From Linnemannia hyalina (taxonomy: Eukaryota; Mortierellomycota; Mortierellomycetes; Mortierellales; Mortierellaceae): a stretch of DNA of 64,000 bases. The position numbers were made by a program, and so were the translations under genes. The notes below the pieces were generated by a model. It was not told where the DNA came from. It searched no databases and saw nothing but the letters and a program-made list of their open reading frames with translations. Shown in pieces: positions 48,200 to 60,595 of this stretch. Positions within the stretch are counted from its first letter, which is position 1, and every line of letters starts with the position of its first letter. The DNA lies in contig JAHRHY010000012.1 of NCBI GenBank assembly GCA_019671135.1, positions 1,178,001-1,242,000 of the forward strand, read 5' to 3'.

Positions 48200-48624
48200 T
48201 TTTTTTGGGGGGGGGGGGGGTTGGATATGGTTCATTGTTAGCAATGCTGCAGGAGACCGGAAAAGCTGCTCGGAACTTTTTTTTCTCGCGAGGAGGGACC
48301 AAAAAAAAGCAGAGCAGGGTGTGAGAGTAGAAGGGAGGATACTTACCAAAGTACACCATGAACATGACGGGTGTGAAGATGTAGACTCCGAACTGGAGAC
48401 AGGGAAGTGAAGGTGGAGAAAAGGGTTAATGGGAACGCCAAGCACAACACCGTGAACCGTGAAGAGAACCCGGGAATCGTAAAAGAGAATGTAATGTGTT
48501 AGCCCCGACCATGGAATGTGGTGAATTGAGTCCGCTTTAGTTTTGTCGAAAGGTCCTGGGCATGAATAGCATAATGTGGCGGCGAAGAACGTGCCTTGAA
48601 GACTTCGAGTTTAGGACCGGCCAT
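47710..48624 (-). CDS. PET100: Cytochrome c oxidase assembly protein PET100
   Basis: Small inner-membrane chaperone for assembly of respiratory complex IV. Five tiny exons: 48624-48595, 48392-48347, 48132-48098, 47976-47944 and 47823-47710, giving 85 residues. It starts MAGPKLEVFKFGVYIFTPVM, which matches the family's KLEIF plus single membrane helix, continues FMVYFGAPEFYDKHVRNSKF and ends in a charged helix (KKELLYEVERLKQERLARKA). The first intron must use a GC donor (AAG|GCACGT), since no GT site keeps the frame. Intron 2 contains a long TTA microsatellite and a 14-base G run. Identification rests on the N-terminal motif, size and topology. Confidence 0.85.
48137..48220. repeat. TTA microsatellite with T and G homopolymers in a PET100 intron
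   Basis: About 21 TTA units (to 48199), then a T run and a run of 14 G. It sits inside PET100 intron 2, close to the acceptor of the third exon on the minus strand. Homopolymer length may be inexact. Confidence 0.9.
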
Positions 48625-49393
48625 GGTTAATAATGTTGATTGAAAGAAAGGTGAGAAGGAGTGCAACGGGGCTTGTGTTTCCCAGGACAATACTTCTCTT
48701 TTGCTTCTCCGCCGAAGCGCAAACAGCAAAGGAGACCCGAGACTCTCCCTCGTGACTGCGACCTCCTTGCTCAATCTACAAATTGCATAGGGGACTCGAG
48801 GAGAGTGCTGCGCTCAGCCTCGGGTGTGACACGAAAGTGACCCCTGTTTCTCGCGTGAGGGGAATGGACGCTGTTTGATCTTCTATCTTCCTTTCCTTCA
48901 ATTGCCACTGCATCCAAGTCTGTTGAAACAACGCGACGAAGTACTACAGCAACCAGAATGAATAGACAGGTACTGTACTCTTATGTTTGACACATATGTC
49001 TTTGTTGATGTTCTACTATATCGCTTGTCGACTCTAATGTCATCAGCTTGCATCATCAACACAAACAAACAACAAGTCAAGCAAGCACCCAGCATTTCCT
49101 CTTATCCATCCTTCTGAACTTTTTTCTTTTTCCAGCCTAAAGTCAATCCATACCAAGGGTTCGTGCTCCAAACCAATACCGAGCAAGTGTTCGAAAAAAA
49201 ATAACGGGTGGCAACTGCACTCCCCCTCATCCCCAACCACACATCCATTTTGAAATAAATTGAGCACTTTTCATCCGTTCACCTCTTTCTTCTCTACTAT
49301 CGTCTTTGACTTTTGTCCTTTAACTCCCACACCACCACTCCTCACTCCTCACCCCTCACCACACTCAACGAAAAGGAAACCTCAATCAACAAA
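48625..49393. other. Divergent intergenic region PET100 / Cys-rich protein
   Basis: 769 bp holding two promoters. The right end is C/T- and CAC-rich before the start at 49394. No gene was seen. Confidence 0.5.
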
Positions 49394-50203
49394 ATGTCCC
49401 TTTACGACGCCTGCAACTTCCCCTGGGTCGACACCGTCGTCAACGCCTACGCCTCAAACAGCTCCATCATATACTCCGACACCCGCCTCTTTAACTGCTG
49501 CACCTCTCCAGGGGTATGTCCTTCCGACTACACTGGCAAATGTCCCTACGGGTATCTCCATTGTACCATCGGCAACTCCAAATACGTGTGCAACTTCAAC
49601 GACTACTCCTCCGCAATCTCCCAGACCTGTTACCAAGAGGGCTCCCTAACCGTTACCCGCGACAAACCCTGTTGCCCAAGCATGCTGGGCTCATTTCTGC
49701 AGAAGCAAACTTGTCTGGAGGGGACCGGCAGTTCCTTTGACGATTGGGTCTGTTGTCCTAGCGGACCCACGACTTGTCAGTTCGTGATGGGTTGTATTGG
49801 GTACCAGGGATTCAATGGGAATTTGGGGCAGAAGTATGCCGTTTATTCGGGGTATGTCTCTGGGCTGAGTTCGACTGGGTCGTCGTACTGTGTGGAGGAG
49901 GTCAGCTTGGGCGCTGCAAAGAGTTCCAATTGTTATACCGTTGGACAGACGGGTTGTGGCCTTGGAGGAGTCGCACCACCAGTGACCAACATTACCACGA
50001 CGACGACCTTTGCGACGTCTCCCGTTCTTTCGACGACCGGGGCACTGATCCCTACGGGGGGTTCTGGAACTGGACCTGCTGTTGTCTCCCCTACCAACAA
50101 GGGCTCGAGTGGAACCTCTGTTTATTATGGCGGCCGTTGGACTGTCAAGAAAGCGGCGCTTTTGTTGTTTGTCCCCTTGATTCTCCAGTACGCTTTTGTC
50201 TAG
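49394..50203 (+). CDS. Cys-rich cell-surface protein with GPI-type C-terminus
   Basis: An intronless frame of 269 residues. It has around 20 cysteines, several as CC pairs (LFNCCTSPGVCPSDY, KPCCPSM, DWVCCPSGPTTC) and CPYGYLHCTIGNSKYVC, suggesting a disulfide-rich extracellular domain over residues 1-190. A Thr/Ser/Gly-rich stalk (about 195-245) follows, then a basic residue pair and a terminal hydrophobic segment (AALLLFVPLILQYAFV), as in GPI-anchored fungal wall proteins. No classical signal peptide is visible at the chosen ATG (MSLYDACNFPWVDTVV), and no upstream in-frame start supplies one, which is odd for a surface protein. Function unknown. A decayed relative follows directly downstream. 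Confidence 0.8.
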   Translation: MSLYDACNFPWVDTVVNAYASNSSIIYSDTRLFNCCTSPGVCPSDYTGKCPYGYLHCTIGNSKYVCNFNDYSSAISQTCYQEGSLTVTRDKPCCPSMLGSFLQKQTCLEGTGSSFDDWVCCPSGPTTCQFVMGCIGYQGFNGNLGQKYAVYSGYVSGLSSTGSSYCVEEVSLGAAKSSNCYTVGQTGCGLGGVAPPVTNITTTTTFATSPVLSTTGALIPTGGSGTGPAVVSPTNKGSSGTSVYYGGRWTVKKAALLLFVPLILQYAFV

Positions 50204-50810
50204 ATAAATTCTCTTGCTCTCACCCAAAAGTAAAAAAAAAGGGGGGGGGGAAATAAAGAAAGTTTCGACCCTTGGCTTGACCGTTGTACAGAAGTAAACA
50301 ACAGAGAGAGGAACATTTTTCAATATTCCACGTTGCATGTCTCTCTCTTGTCTTCCCTCTGCAATGTCCTTTGTCCCTTTTGTTTAATCGCCTCTTTGTA
50401 ACGGTAGAGCATATTACTAGAGTAAGAGCGGCGCGCATGAAACTGAAAGGAAGGGTATGATATGCACAGACCTGTTTGTCATAGTGTCAAAGCACCTGTC
50501 TTTATGAGATGAGACCTTACCGGGAATGACCAACTGATCCGGTTCTTGGATTTGAACCCCTTGTCCCACTTTTTTGGTCGCGCCCGAGATTTGGGCACAA
50601 AACGGCATCCTCGACTCAGCATCCTATATATCCCCACACGCCCTCGTCTAGAATAACAAACAATCTACCAGAACAAAAAAAAAGTCGCAAACAATTCTTC
50701 CGACGCTTTCACAAACAAGCAAAAAAACCCCCCCCCCCCCCCCTCCCCCATACAATCCTACTCCCTTCCTCCCTCCTACTCTTCCATCCACGCCCAAACA
50801 CGCTTACAAG
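50204..50810. other. Gap between the Cys-rich gene and its decayed copy
   Basis: About 0.6 kb with homopolymer runs, including a C-rich tract at 50728-50749. No gene was seen. The C-rich leader just before 50811 resembles the leader of the intact copy. Confidence 0.45.
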
Positions 50811-51180
50811 ATGTATCTAATCCCAGACCGCAGCCTGGTATGGATAAACACCCTCGCCACCAACTTCGCGACTACCATCTCTGCCACCCTCTTCCCCCCT
50901 CCCTGCAATCATCGGAGGCGCAGAAAAGTCCACGTTCTTCCAATGCTGCGACGCCCCCCTGGACAATACCGTTTATTTGCTGATGACGACAAGGATCCTC
51001 TCTAGTCCTGCAACGTCTTTGGGACCCTCATGTGTACAATCGCAAACTCCCAATGTCACTGTCAGTTCACTCGATTCATTGCCTTATCTTATCCCACCAC
51101 CACCACCATCGCACCTGCCGCAGAGGACGACATTTCGGCGGGGAACGTGTCATCAAGAGCATCCGAATGAGCAAGGAGGT
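50811..51180 (+). pseudogene. Decayed tandem copy of the Cys-rich surface protein
   Basis: Starting at an ATG at 50811, the sequence parallels the first ~75 codons of the gene at 49394 but in shifting frames. An aromatic and hydrophobic start (MYLIPDRSLVWINTL) comes first, then in a second frame FFQCCDAPLDNTVY (compare LFNCCTSPGVCPSDY). In a third frame GTLMCTIANSQCHCQF parallels GYLHCTIGNSKYVCNF. At least two frame changes and early loss of the rest leave no product. The direct tandem orientation suggests local duplication. Confidence 0.65.
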
Positions 51181-51464
51181 TAACCTACTTCCTCCACACG
51201 CTGCAACTCAATCTCCAAACTCCAAAGAAAAAATCACGAAAGAATAACATATAACACAATCAACCTCATCAACGGTCAAGCCTCAAACACCTTTCAACGC
51301 TGACAACTCTATCGGCGCTCGAAATGCGCGCGTGTAGGGTCGTATTTTATTGTAGTTTATGGTCTACTAATATTCTTTAGTTATGCATGTACTTGCTTTC
51401 AAGAAACATTGCCAAAAACTTTTGTTGCTGTTTTCAAAAACCCAGTTCGAGAAGGGACTCAAGT
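51181..51464. other. 3' flank of XRN1
   Basis: Short intergenic stretch between the decayed copy and the XRN1 stop codon. No gene was seen. Confidence 0.4.
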
Positions 51465-54400
51465 CTAGTTTGTGTATGCGGGCGGGGGGGTTGCTGGGGC
51501 GGGAGCAGGAGCAGACGACGATCCTTCTGCTGAAGCTGAAGCAGCAGCAGGAGCAGCACCAGCAGCACCAGCAGAAGCCGCGGCAGCAGCAGCAGAGTCG
51601 CCGCCCTTGTTTCCACCACGGTTGCCGCCGCGGCCACGGCCACGACGGTTGTTGTTTCCACGCTCCTGGCCATTGTTGTTCACTTTGCCATTGCCTCCTC
51701 CGTTCGAAGGTCCAGACTGACCCTGACCTTGACCTTGAGTCTGGGCCTGGTTCTGGTTCTGGTTGGCAGGTGTGGGGCGAGGCTGTCCCTGAGAGTGGCC
51801 ACCTCGGTGACCACCACGGTTAGAGAACCCTGGAGGTCGCTGGTTGTTGTTGTGGCTGTTGCCGGCCTGAGGCTGGCCGTTGGCTGGTGGAGGGCGAGGA
51901 TGGCGCTGAACTCCCTTCTGCCCCGGTGGTGACGATTGCCCATGTTGTTGCTGGATACGACCAGTATCCTGCCAGGCTGGTGGGGGAGCAGGTTGCTGCT
52001 GATACTGGTGCTGATGGTTCTGCTGCTGAGGTGGGGGCCTGGGAAGGAGTTGCTCCAAGAGCGAGGCAGCCTGCGATCCAGCGGCAGGAAGGACGGGGGG
52101 CAGGGTTCCAAAGGACATGCCCTGAGCTCCGTTGGGGCCACTAGGTCCACCAAGTTGATCCGGAGTCACGTTCTTGTGCAAGAGTCCAAGTAAGAGCGAA
52201 GAAATGTCTTCAGCGCCAGGTTTGTTGTTCTCAGAGTTGGGTCGGACCGCAATCTGAACAGGAGGTCTGGGACGGGCATGGAAGCCCAAACTCTGGTTTA
52301 CGTTGGTAGGCTGCTCGCCGCGAGGGGCCTGACCCAATGTCCTACCGCCTCCGTTGCTGTTTCCACCATAGTTGTTGTTATGGTTCTTGGGGTGATGAGG
52401 ACCCTTCTTGGGCTTATCGGCGACAGGTGCAACTCCAAGAATATCCCAGCCTGGAGGCTTGTCGTCCGTTGGGTTGTGCTGGTTGTTGTTCTTGGGAAGA
52501 ATGTTAACAGGCTTGGGTCTGGGAGCCGCAGCTGCGGGTGCAGGAGTGGCTGGTGCTTTTTGATTGCACTGAGGGCTGGACAGGTTCAAGATCGACTGAG
52601 GTCCAACCGTCATACCGCGGTACATCGAACAACGTCCGCTGAGATCCATGCCGCTCATAAACTTGTCGTCAAAGACGACCTCAACCTCCAAACGGTCTAT
52701 GCCAACAACAGTTCCTTTGGCGCCAATGGGGACTGTACCCGAGTCCTGGACAAATACAACGCGATCTCCAAGCTTGAAGGTCTGGTCAGGCAACAATGTC
52801 GCAGCGTGGCTGGGCTTGAGCATGGTATGACGACCCAAGTTCTTGACAATGACGTGCTTCATTCCCGACCTTGTCTCAACGTAATCGTCCGCTGCCTTCT
52901 CCACCAACGCAATAGTGTCCTATGGTTTCAAGACATTAATGAGGGGGGGGTTAATTAGATTCCTTCATTCATCTCCCACATTCTCTGCCATAAATTTGAA
53001 CACTTGTGAATGCTGTAACTCACCTTGTCGAGTTGCTCGGCATCGAGATCGACGCGTTCAAAGTCCCTGACCTTGGACTTCTTGAGCCAGTCTTCGATCC
53101 GCTTGATCTTCTCGACACTGTCGCCGTTGGGGTAGAGCTCCTCGGCAATGTAAAAGTCCGAACGAGCTCTCTTCTCCAGTCCGTCAAAGAACTCGGGGAA
53201 CAGCTTCTTGTACTCCTGCAAAAGTGCGATCGCCTTCTGGCTGAACTCCCATCCACTGTCGGTCTTGCGGGTATAACCCAGAACCTTCTGCTTCTTGCCC
53301 TCAAACTTGAGGTTGAGACCCAAGTTGATGCGACGATCGGTCGAGCGATAGACAACGTGGAGGGACGAGGTCAGCTTGCTGAGGATCAATGCAGAGATGC
53401 CAACCTTCTTGTTCACAACAAACGAAGGTTGATAGACTAATCCCGAGAGTGCCTCCTTAACAATCTCATGTCCAAATGTTGGCTCTCCCTTGTGCTCGTT
53501 AGGGATCTATTACCAACAATCAACAATAACCTGACAAGTTAACAAGATTTTCTATCGTGATTGAAACGCAAAATATGAATAAAAAAAATATTGACCCAAG
53601 CCAAACGCAACTTACAGCAACGCGGAGAGCAAGGGCATTATCAGAGTGAGCAATGACTTGAGCAGGGCATCCGTAATGTCCATGACCCAAGAAAAAGACC
53701 TGGGACTCCAAAGGAAAGTCTTCGTTAAGAGGACGAGGAGGCTCCTCCTTGGTTCTGGTATCGGGGTGACGGATAGTGTCGATGACGGTCTGGACAGCAA
53801 ACTCCTGCTCCTCCCCGGGCTTGCAAAAGTCCTTGACCAATGCTCCATTCATCTCCCGCCTGAGACCCTTCAACAGCAGGACCTGAGCTGTGAACTCAAT
53901 GTCGCCAATGACCACACCGAATCGCTTGTTGTACATGGTCTCGATCCTGTCGACGCGCTTGCGCCAGGTATCAAAGGTGTTGGTACGGTGGGGTGTCTTG
54001 ATGACAACCTTATTCTTGCCCTGAACCTGCAACTCGTATTTGAACATCTCGTCTGAAATCGACGAAACAATACCCTCCTTCAAGAAGGGCCAGCCAACAT
54101 AGACTCGCTTTCCGAGCTTTGACAATGCCAGTGCCTCGGGCTTGACATCCTCGAATCGGTTCACAATGTTGACAACCATCGTTTCGTTACGAGAAGGCGC
54201 CTGGAAGACCTGAACACCGTGGTAGCCGAGGTTGCCAGAGTACTTGATAGTAGCTAGAGAGGGGAAACCAAAGAGCGCATCGGCTCCCTTGAATGCACCT
54301 TCGCACAGACCCTTTCTCAACGAGGAGACGCCCTCGATGACGGGGAGGTGAAAGACAGACCGCTTGCATTTGCAGTCCTTGATGTCGGGAAAGACCAAAG

Positions 54401-57400
54401 GCAAGGGCGAAGAATAGGTCTCGCTCAAGCTCTCGTCGCGAGTGAATACCGCGCTCTCGCCGGTCTCGTTTCTCTCAACTTCCTCTGGCGTCAGCAAGTG
54501 TTCCTTACCTAAAAGTGAAGATAAGAGGAGTGTGATGTTAGTTTAAGATAGGAAGTGTAATCATATTCATTCCTAGAAATTAATGGTGAAGTGCGACAAC
54601 TTACTCTTCATGGCCGTCAAAAGTCGCTCCTGGTCGATGAAGGGAATCTTGACGATAGCCTCCCAGTCCTGCTTCTTGCCGTTCATATCCAGGTCAAAGT
54701 TGTCGGGGTAAAAGTCCTTGATGGGTGAAGCCTCCTTGGTGATTAGATCCTAATAAGTACAACACGTTGTCGTAGTTAGAACCTGTCGTGTCGCAACTCC
54801 GTCAATTCATTGGTCAAGAAAAAAAAACCACTGCAGTTGCATGAACCAAAAGCCACACTTACCCAGTATGCCTGAGGGATGTGTTGCTTACTGGCCTCAG
54901 GCAAGACACCCATGAGCTGTTCGTAGGGCTTGAACGGTGTTCCAAGCTCGAATGGGAACTTGAACAAGTCCAAGTGAACCAAATCTACACGAAGTACAAC
55001 GTTAGGCCCAATGTGTTAGGTTGGAGGTCAAAGGATATCGAAAATTATAGAGACAGAAAAATATGAATCTTACCAGAGATCTTAGGAGCATAGTGGTATG
55101 GGTAGAACCATGCCCATGAGGAAACTCCTCGGTAGTAGTAGTAGAGAACCCATTGCAATCCCTCGACATACTTGAAGACCATCTTGCGAATATCAGCCTC
55201 ATGCTCGAGCTCAGGTTTCTCCTGCAGGTACAAAAGAAAAAGTATGGTTGTAGCGTGAACATCGGTCCACAATCTCAATAGCCATAAACAATGAATCGAA
55301 AAAAGAGAGAAGGAAGGTACATACCAGATAGTAGGTTTTCTTCCATTGCAGTAACCTGTCTTCATAGACATTCTTGGCCTTCTCGTTACGAAGTTTCTCG
55401 CTCTCAATCACATCCTCGACGACCTCAGCCTGGTCGTACTTGCGCATGACGCGTGCGCGTGCCTCCTGAGATTCTACATCCTCGTCATCCTCTTCTTCGT
55501 CAAACTCGATGTAAAGGTTCATCACACCCTCGGGTGAAGTCTCTGTACCGTATCGGATCTCAATCGCTGACGCGATTCTCTTGACAAAGCTGCGCTCGCT
55601 CGAATTCAGCGTTGGTGGGAAATGAAGGACATCCTTGCGCTCTAGCACGAATTCTTTCATCTGGTCATACAAATCCTTTTGCCTCCTTGTCATCACTATT
55701 TCATTGACGTTAATAAATGGAAAAAAATGGAAGGTTAGCTACCGTGATAATATGCCGAAATTTCAAGCTCGTAACAAAATAGTTTTCGCCAAACAGTTGT
55801 GAGGAACTAACCGAGCTCATTAGCGTTCTCGATGGGTTTACCCATACGCATTCCTTGTCGATGCTTGCCATTGTTCTTCTGTCCAGAGTTGGGCACAATC
55901 AACAACTCAGCCATCTTGCCACCAATATACTTGAGATCATCGCACTCTGCCTCAAAGGCCTCGGCTTCGACCACCTCGGCCAGTTCGTGGAACATGGCCT
56001 CGACACGGTGGAAATTCAGCTCTCCTGAATCCTGAAAGTATCCGCCCAATTGCGGCAGCAGCTTCTTGTAAATATTGAAAAGAAGACTCAGTGCACCTTC
56101 GGCGATGTGAAGGTTGGGGAGATGTGGCAAGAAATCGTTTCCGATAAAGAGACACATCAGCACAAAGTCGTCGATGATGCGCTCGAGGTCGTAGGGGAAG
56201 GGCAATACTTCCTGAAGGGTGTTGAACTCCATATCGAGGTACTCCCGCAGCAGCGAGAGGTGCATCAAGAAAAAGTTTTGTGTATCGATGGACCTAATCG
56301 TGAGCACGGTTGTGATGTTTTTCCAGGGTTAGTTGAAATGATTGGTCGGTACGCAAATTTGCCCTCAGCCGCAGTCAAAATCGACGCTCACTCTTTCAAT
56401 GACTCTAAACACACACAAAAAGAAGGCCACAACGCAACCTTGAAGGTTGTCCTCCGGAGGCTGAGCTGGCTGAGGCAATGTGAAGATGAACATACCCTTT
56501 CTTTTTGTTGGCCCTTCCGAAGGTAACCTCCTCACGCAAAAGCGCAAAGTGAGGCTCGTGGCTCAGCAGGCCGAGCATGATCAGATCGGCATCGAGACCG
56601 TACAGACAATGTCGAGTGTTGGGGTTGTATCCTTCCTGAGCCTTTGATAGACGGATGTATTCCATGATCTTGTGTTCCCCCTCTCCGGGAACCTCGTGTC
56701 CTGAAAGCACCACCTTGACACCACGCCAGTTGGCGTCCTCGGTCACCTTCTTGGAGATAAAGTATTCCAACTGCGCCGAGAGTCTCTTCATAAATGGTGT
56801 TCCTATGTGTTTTCAGTGTCAAATTGAGAGATAGAACGATAAGGTCAGATTTCCCTTTACGCTGGATCGATTGTTTCTATTTCAAAGGTACAACTGCAAG
56901 GGAAAGAAGGTGTTACCTGGGGTGATACAGTTACGATCGAACTGCTCCTCTTCTGGAAGCTCTTCTCCCTTGGCGATCGCCTTGCGCTTGGCATCCTCAG
57001 CATCCTTGGCTGTGCGGAATCGACGGGAACGCTGTTGGTTCATTTTGGCACGAGGGGCCACACCTATAAAAGATGATGCATGTCATGTCAGCGGGGATAC
57101 ACACAACGTTCTTCCTTTTTCACAAACAAGCTCTCTCCTTCAATGTCTCATATCCTAAGCGCCATCTTTCCAAAAGACATTTCATGAACCAATAAAATAA
57201 ACTCCTTCCAAACATACCATCGATGGCCATGAAGAAGACCTTTTGTGGTTTGATCTTCAGGAACAAATGATCGATATAGTTGAAGATGGCGAGGAAGATC
57301 TTGTCCTCGGACAGACGGAAGTGGGCATCGGTGTCGTTTGGTAGTGAGCAGTTGTGGACAATTCCGTTCATGTCCAGGTACAGGTTGTCTATTTTGTTCC

Positions 57401-57882
57401 ATTGTTCATGGCAACAAAAACGAGGAAGTGTGTGGTAAGTAACAAATTGTGTGGGGTCCGCCCCTCCAAGGGTAAGGATCATGTTTGCTTTTTTTTCATG
57501 CAAATATTTCCGTCATAAAACAGTGTACCCAGTCGTTTTTTTTTTTTTTTTTTTTGTGGTTTCTGGGGAAATGGGTCAATTACCAAACTCGGGGATGGCA
57601 TTCTCAGTGATCAACTGCGAGCACAGAGGATATCTCTCACTATTTTGCGTTTTTATGAATGCAAACAATCGGTAACAGATGGTCGACGAAAACAAAGCGA
57701 AAGAGGTGTTCAAACCAAGGGGGGAAAAAAGAGGACTTTGTTAGTGAGCCTGCTCTATTGGCAACTTCTACATGCTCATGCATCAAGTAGTTCGTTCACG
57801 AACAAATACAAGAAACGTTCTTCATCGCTTTTCTCCTTTCAAGCAATTACCCCATCCATCGGAAGAATTTTGGCACTCCCAT
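51465..57882 (-). CDS. XRN1: 5'-3' exoribonuclease 1 (cytoplasmic mRNA decay)
   Basis: Processive exonuclease degrading decapped mRNA in the cytoplasm. Thirteen exons: 57882-57851, 57639-57584, 57388-57218, 57063-56917, 56802-56496, 56293-55812, 55695-55325, 55221-55074, 54984-54863, 54749-54605, 54508-53616, 53506-53024 and 52919-51465; phases close to 1603 residues (yeast 1528). The start [20 protein letters not shown] is canonical. Acidic active-site blocks are [53 protein letters not shown] and [12 protein letters not shown]. Later come the linker with [20 protein letters not shown], then the PAZ/Tudor, KOW and SH3-like domains ([20 protein letters not shown]). The last ~320 residues are Pro/Gln/Asn-rich with RGG-type repeats ([16 protein letters not shown]), a likely RNA or decapping-factor contact. 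Confidence 0.97.
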
Positions 57883-58573
57883 CGTATTTCAATTAGACGT
57901 ATAGAGTCTGTAGGAGTTGTTGTAGTGGTGTAAGGGGTTGCTATTTGCGTGCGTGTTTTGTGTTGTTGTTGTAAGGTAGTGCAAGTGTAGTTCGCACAAG
58001 CAAAGTAAAAGAAGAGTAAAGAAGTGTTCTTATGTTTTCTTGTTATCGCCAGGTGTGATAAAGAGTATAAAACAGGTGTGAAGCGGTAACAATGAAAAAG
58101 GTACTGCGGCGGGTGTGGATGAAGGGAAGGTGACGGAAAAAGGTAAAGAGAGTGAAAAGAGGCAGACGGGACGCAAGTGCTTTTGTTACTCACCCCTTTG
58201 ATCGCCCTGTTGGCTGGGGGGCTGATGGTCTGGGAAGAAAGGGACTGATTGGGGAGAGGATACCATTAAGGGCCACTACGCGTCTGACACACGTTCCCAC
58301 CCCAATTTCACTCCAATTGCAATCAAAACATCGAAACGACAGTGGTTGTCAAAGAAGAATAAAGGACAAACGGAGTGTCCTTGTTTCGCTTTTCTTTTGT
58401 AGCTTTTTTATAATAGTGGTGGAGTAGAGAAGAAGGGTCTAAAGAGGCGCTTATTTTTCGGATCAATGTGATAAGTGTATCCTTCATGTTGTTATTGTCG
58501 CTGTTGCTATAGCTGTAGCTGTTGCAGGTTGTTGGTGATGAATCGTTACAATCGGGGAGTGGAGTTGGGAGAC
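57883..58573. other. Intergenic: XRN1 promoter and ATP4 3' flank
   Basis: 691 bp. Only low-complexity open frames are present and no gene was seen. The part next to XRN1 is its presumed promoter. Confidence 0.5.
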
Positions 58574-60219
58574 TTAAGCCTTGGTGGAAGCAATCTTCTC
58601 GACCTGGCTGATAGACTCCTCCAAGATCTGGGCCTGGAGCTTGGGGTCCAAGAGATCGGCCTTGATCTTCTCGATCATGTAGGCAGCCAACTTGGACTGC
58701 TCACGCTCACGGACAGAGGTCTCGTAACGGACCCACGAGTCCAAAACCGACTTGACCTCAGCAGTCACGGCAGTCTTCTGCTTCAACTCAAAGGCCTCGG
58801 CCTCGAGCTGGGCAGTCTCCTTGGAGAGGGCATAGAGAGCCTGGGTGACCTCGACAACATCCTTCATCTGGCCAACCTGGTCAATACGCTCGGCGACGGC
58901 AACCTTGTGGTCAGCGCGGGCCTTCTCGAGGATCGAGCGGATCTTGTTGATGTGGCCATCGGCCCACTCGTTGAAGGGAGCACGGGCGCTCTTGACGATA
59001 CCACCGAAAGTGGCGGCGAAGGCCAAGAGAACAAGGGTCTCCTCGTTGAAGATGTAGAGCTCCTGGGAGATCAAGTAGGTCGACAAACCGGCAATGGCAG
59101 TGACAACTCCGGTCTTGGAGATCAACGAGTTACCGGGGAGGGCATCAAGGATGCTCTGGGCCTTGCTGTCGGGCGAAACGCTCTTCTCTATATATTTTTC
59201 CACGCGCGAATACGATACATGCGAGTTAGCAGTTGAACTTCTTTGTCCTGTGCTAGTGTTTGTCTCTTCTTCCCTTTTGAAAAACGACGACTTGTTATCT
59301 CATGGTATATTCTTGCGCATGTCTATCTGTGAGTATCCTCCACTTGACAAACAATCGATCGCTCCTGTCCTTCCTTCGCTTCTTCATGACAACATCGGCT
59401 GAAGCGAGAAAAAAACACCAATCGATCGCGAGTAGAAATCTGCTCCACCTCTTCAACATCCAGTCTCGATCTTGCTTGTCGAACAAAACGAATAAAAAAT
59501 ACATACCATCAGAGGTAGCGGTGGCCATGTGGCGGATACTATTTCATATATCATTATCAAAAAAAGACAGTTAGCACCAAGAAACAACAAAACGACGAGA
59601 AGCAGCGCGCCAGGCCTGTGCAATTGAAAAACCACCAAGAAAGTGGACGTAAAAAGTCGCAGTAAAAAAGAAAGACCATATAACATACGCAACAGAGGCG
59701 GTGGAACGCTGGGCAGCGAGCATGGGGCGCACGGCGGCGACTATTATCGTGAGCCAAAAGTACGCATATCAAGGGAAGAATCGGGTCAATATTTTTCGTT
59801 GCGCATAAAAGCGAAATCGATAGTCAACAGGTCCTCTTTGTCCCCCTTGTAAACGTTTCTGTTGGGTAATACGTTATGTCGCGTGTTGGGTATGTTTCCG
59901 CAGGGAGTCCTGTGTTTGCTCTACACAGTCCGATGACCCTCGTTGCGATTGAGCCAGGATTGCAGTCTCCACGATGATCCCGATGTCTGCTACTATTCGA
60001 TGGATCCAGTCGTCAGAAATAAAGTGACTTAATCCCCTGAACGAGTGCTTTTAGATGACTATTATTTTTCTTGTCGTTGGCTGTGTCGTGTGTGTCGGGT
60101 GCGAGAGCGTTGGATCGGCAGCGATTATAAAGGAGTAAGAGGCAAGTGGGCTGAGTGTATGTGTACGTGCAAAGGGCGTTCTTACCCGATGCGCTCTTGG
60201 TCAAAAGTCTAAGGGCCAT
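58574..60219 (-). CDS. ATP4: F1Fo-ATP synthase subunit b, mitochondrial
   Basis: Peripheral-stalk subunit of mitochondrial ATP synthase linking Fo to F1. Four exons: 60219-60186, 59740-59689, 59538-59507 and 59187-58574, giving 243 residues (yeast Atp4: 244). Residues 1-37 make an Arg/Ala/Ser-rich presequence (MALRLLTKSASG then RPMLAAQRSTASVAIRHMAT). The mature part begins DEKSVSPDSKAQSILDALPG, followed by two membrane helices (GVVTAIAGLSTYLISQELYI and TLVLLAFAATFGGIVK). A long amphipathic stalk helix (DGHINKIRSILEKARADHKV, then VLDSWVRYETSVREREQSKL) ends in QVEKIASTKA. The first three exons are very short (34, 52 and 32 nt) and carry only the presequence. Confidence 0.95.
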
Positions 60220-60499
60220 GGTTGGTTATTGTCGTTTGGATGATGAATGAGAAAAGAGAAAAACAAGTGGGCCTGCGTTCCGCATGTCTTGTTTGTCTGT
60301 CTGTCAGTCCTGACTTCTGAGAGTAGAGAACGAATCGGCCCAGCGGGTAGTGGAATTCTGGCAGGCCCTTAAGTTAATCAGTGACATTGTTACAAAAAGA
60401 TGTGGTGGCTAGGCAGTGGCGGCGATGCCTTAGGTTAGCAGTCATATTCTTTAGTAGACATAGTATTAGTAGTGCGCCGAGCCCTCTTGTCTGCTCTTT

Positions 60500-60561
60500 G
60501 TCCTTTTACACATCACTTGGACGAGAGCAGTATTGACAAGAGTTTCGCTGGCACGCTGCAG
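60500..60561 (+). repeat. 62-bp direct repeat, copy 1
   Basis: Identical over 62 bases to 60596-60657, beginning GTCCTTTTACACATCACTTG and ending CGCTGCAG. The copies are separated by 34 bp of unrelated sequence. Perfect identity implies a recent duplication. Confidence 0.95.
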
Positions 60562-60595
60562 GTAACAACCCCCTCTTTGATAATATGAATACAAG

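Noticed and set aside
47900..48445. 181-codon frame with an Asn run across PET100 introns
   Set aside because: It arises from the TTA microsatellite in an intron and runs through the real PET100 exons in the wrong frame.
50540..50575. GGATTTGAACC, resembling a tRNA T-loop on the minus strand
   Set aside because: It only makes a small GGTTC/GAACC hairpin; anticodon and acceptor stems are missing.
51383..51823. Gln-rich open frame on the + strand
   Set aside because: It is the antisense of the low-complexity C-terminus of XRN1.
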